6,388 nucleotides of DNA from contig CANGUQ010000228.1 of the NCBI GenBank assembly GCA_947456915.1, forward strand, positions 1 through 6,388. The letters run 5' to 3'. Both the position numbers and the translations under genes were made by a program. A model generated the notes under the pieces. The model searched no databases, was not told the origin of the DNA, and saw nothing but the letters and a program-made list of their open reading frames with translations. Positions 6,109 to 6,388 of this stretch are shown piece after piece. Position 1 is the first letter of the stretch. Every line of letters begins with the position of its first letter. Source of the DNA: Betaproteobacteria bacterium (GTDB lineage: Bacteria > Pseudomonadota > Gammaproteobacteria > Burkholderiales > CAIKXV01).

Positions 6109-6284
6109 GTTCGATCCTTTCCGATGGCGGAGGGGATGTGCGGCTGCAGCCTCGCCCGCGAGCCACGCCGCCGGCCCGGCACGGCCTGTCCGGCCGCGCG
6201 CGTGTTGCCGTGCACGGCAGCGAGACGCGCTGCGAACTCTGTCAGAATCTTCGATACGTTAGGGTTTTCGTGTGACTGAAACAT
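6105..6284 (-). CDS. Doubtful 59-codon frame overlapping the arsC start
   Basis: An ATG at 6284 opens a 59-aa frame (beginning MFQSHENPNVSKILTEFAAR) whose TGA overlaps the arsC GTG in a GTGA junction, the usual sign of translational coupling. Against it: no Shine-Dalgarno precedes the ATG, third positions are less GC-biased than in the other genes here, the second half is Arg/Pro-rich like a shadow frame, and I recognise no family. It could be a leader peptide, the remnant of a lost regulator, or chance. The same frame continues upstream to an alternative start at 6341. Confidence 0.2.
   Translation of the reverse strand: MFQSHENPNVSKILTEFAARLAAVHGNTRAAGQAVPGRRRGSRARLQPHIPSAIGKDRT
6115..6120 (-). 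promoter_or_regulatory. Shine-Dalgarno of arsC
   Basis: On the minus strand this reads AAAGGA, six bases before the GTG at 6108. It is the clearest ribosome-binding site in the window and fixes the arsC start on a GTG codon. Confidence 0.6.
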
Positions 6285-6290
6285 GACAGG
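6243..6290. promoter_or_regulatory. AT-richer patch upstream of arsC, likely promoter/operator region
   Basis: This 48-base stretch is about 56% A+T (27 of 48 by hand count) in surroundings of roughly 30%. It lies 135-180 bases before the arsC GTG, where an arsC promoter would be expected. I found no hexamer pair good enough to call. GTGT (6270-6273) and ACAC (6291-6294), with inner CTG and CAG, form an imperfect inverted repeat that could be an operator. No recognised ArsR box was seen. Confidence 0.35.
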
Positions 6291-6388
6291 ACACCATCGG
6301 CGGGCGCGCGCAGCGAGCCGCGGCGGGCGCGGCTGCGCCACCCGTGATCGTTGCGCTGACGTGTCGGCACGCGCGAGCGGCGGAGGTC
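6291..6388. other. Right-edge region with no supported gene
   Basis: About 100 very GC-rich bases up to the window end. Frames stay open on both strands (for example from the plus-strand ATG at 6283), but their translations are Arg/Ala/Gly-rich, match no family I know and look like non-coding or shadow frames. A gene entering from the right cannot be excluded. Confidence 0.3.

Noticed and set aside
6044..6279. Plus-strand frames at the right end (72 and 61 codons)
   Set aside because: They overlap the arsC start and its Shine-Dalgarno in antisense and show no family resemblance.
1..6388. CRISPR array, insertion sequence, tRNA or prophage signal
   Set aside because: No spaced direct repeats, terminal inverted repeats with a transposase, or RNA gene-like cloverleaf was found by reading both strands.

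Overview
The window reads as chromosomal DNA from a GC-rich proteobacterium. A betaproteobacterium (Burkholderiales or Rhodocyclales type) is my best guess. This rests on the high GC content, strongly GC-biased third codon positions, GTG starts and the general look of the proteins, not on any database match. Five complete genes and one partial gene can be supported, and all belong to known families.

Left part (1-3601, all minus strand): a molybdenum cofactor (Moco) block, read right to left as moaA, moeA, fdhD, mobA (mobA is cut by the window edge). MoaA starts pterin synthesis from GTP. MoeA inserts molybdenum into molybdopterin. MobA adds GMP to make the bis-MGD form of the cofactor. FdhD sulfurates bis-MGD for formate dehydrogenase. 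Together they imply that the cell makes bis-MGD enzymes, with formate dehydrogenase a likely client. moaC, moaD, moaE, mogA and the dehydrogenase itself are not in the window. fdhD and mobA are nearly or actually overlapping; moaA to moeA has a 160-base gap and moeA to fdhD a 63-base gap.

Middle (3602-3788): a divergent intergenic region between moaA and the antiporter gene. It holds a TATACT-like -10 element facing moaA and a perfect 9-bp inverted repeat that would form a hairpin in the moaA leader.

Right part: a plus-strand CPA1-type K+/H+ (or Na+/H+) antiporter of the NhaP2/CvrA kind (3789-5504), converging on a minus-strand arsenate reductase gene, arsC (5590-6108). The 85 bases between them contain two small hairpins. 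Upstream of arsC (6109-6388) is an AT-richer patch, probably regulatory, and a doubtful 59-codon reading frame that overlaps the arsC start by four bases. No arsR or arsenite efflux gene is visible.

I found no mobile element, CRISPR array, tRNA or rRNA. I see no previously undescribed system here. The most interesting points are the moaA leader hairpin, the single-cysteine FdhD motif with an 8-base homopolymer in its gene, and the small frame coupled to arsC.
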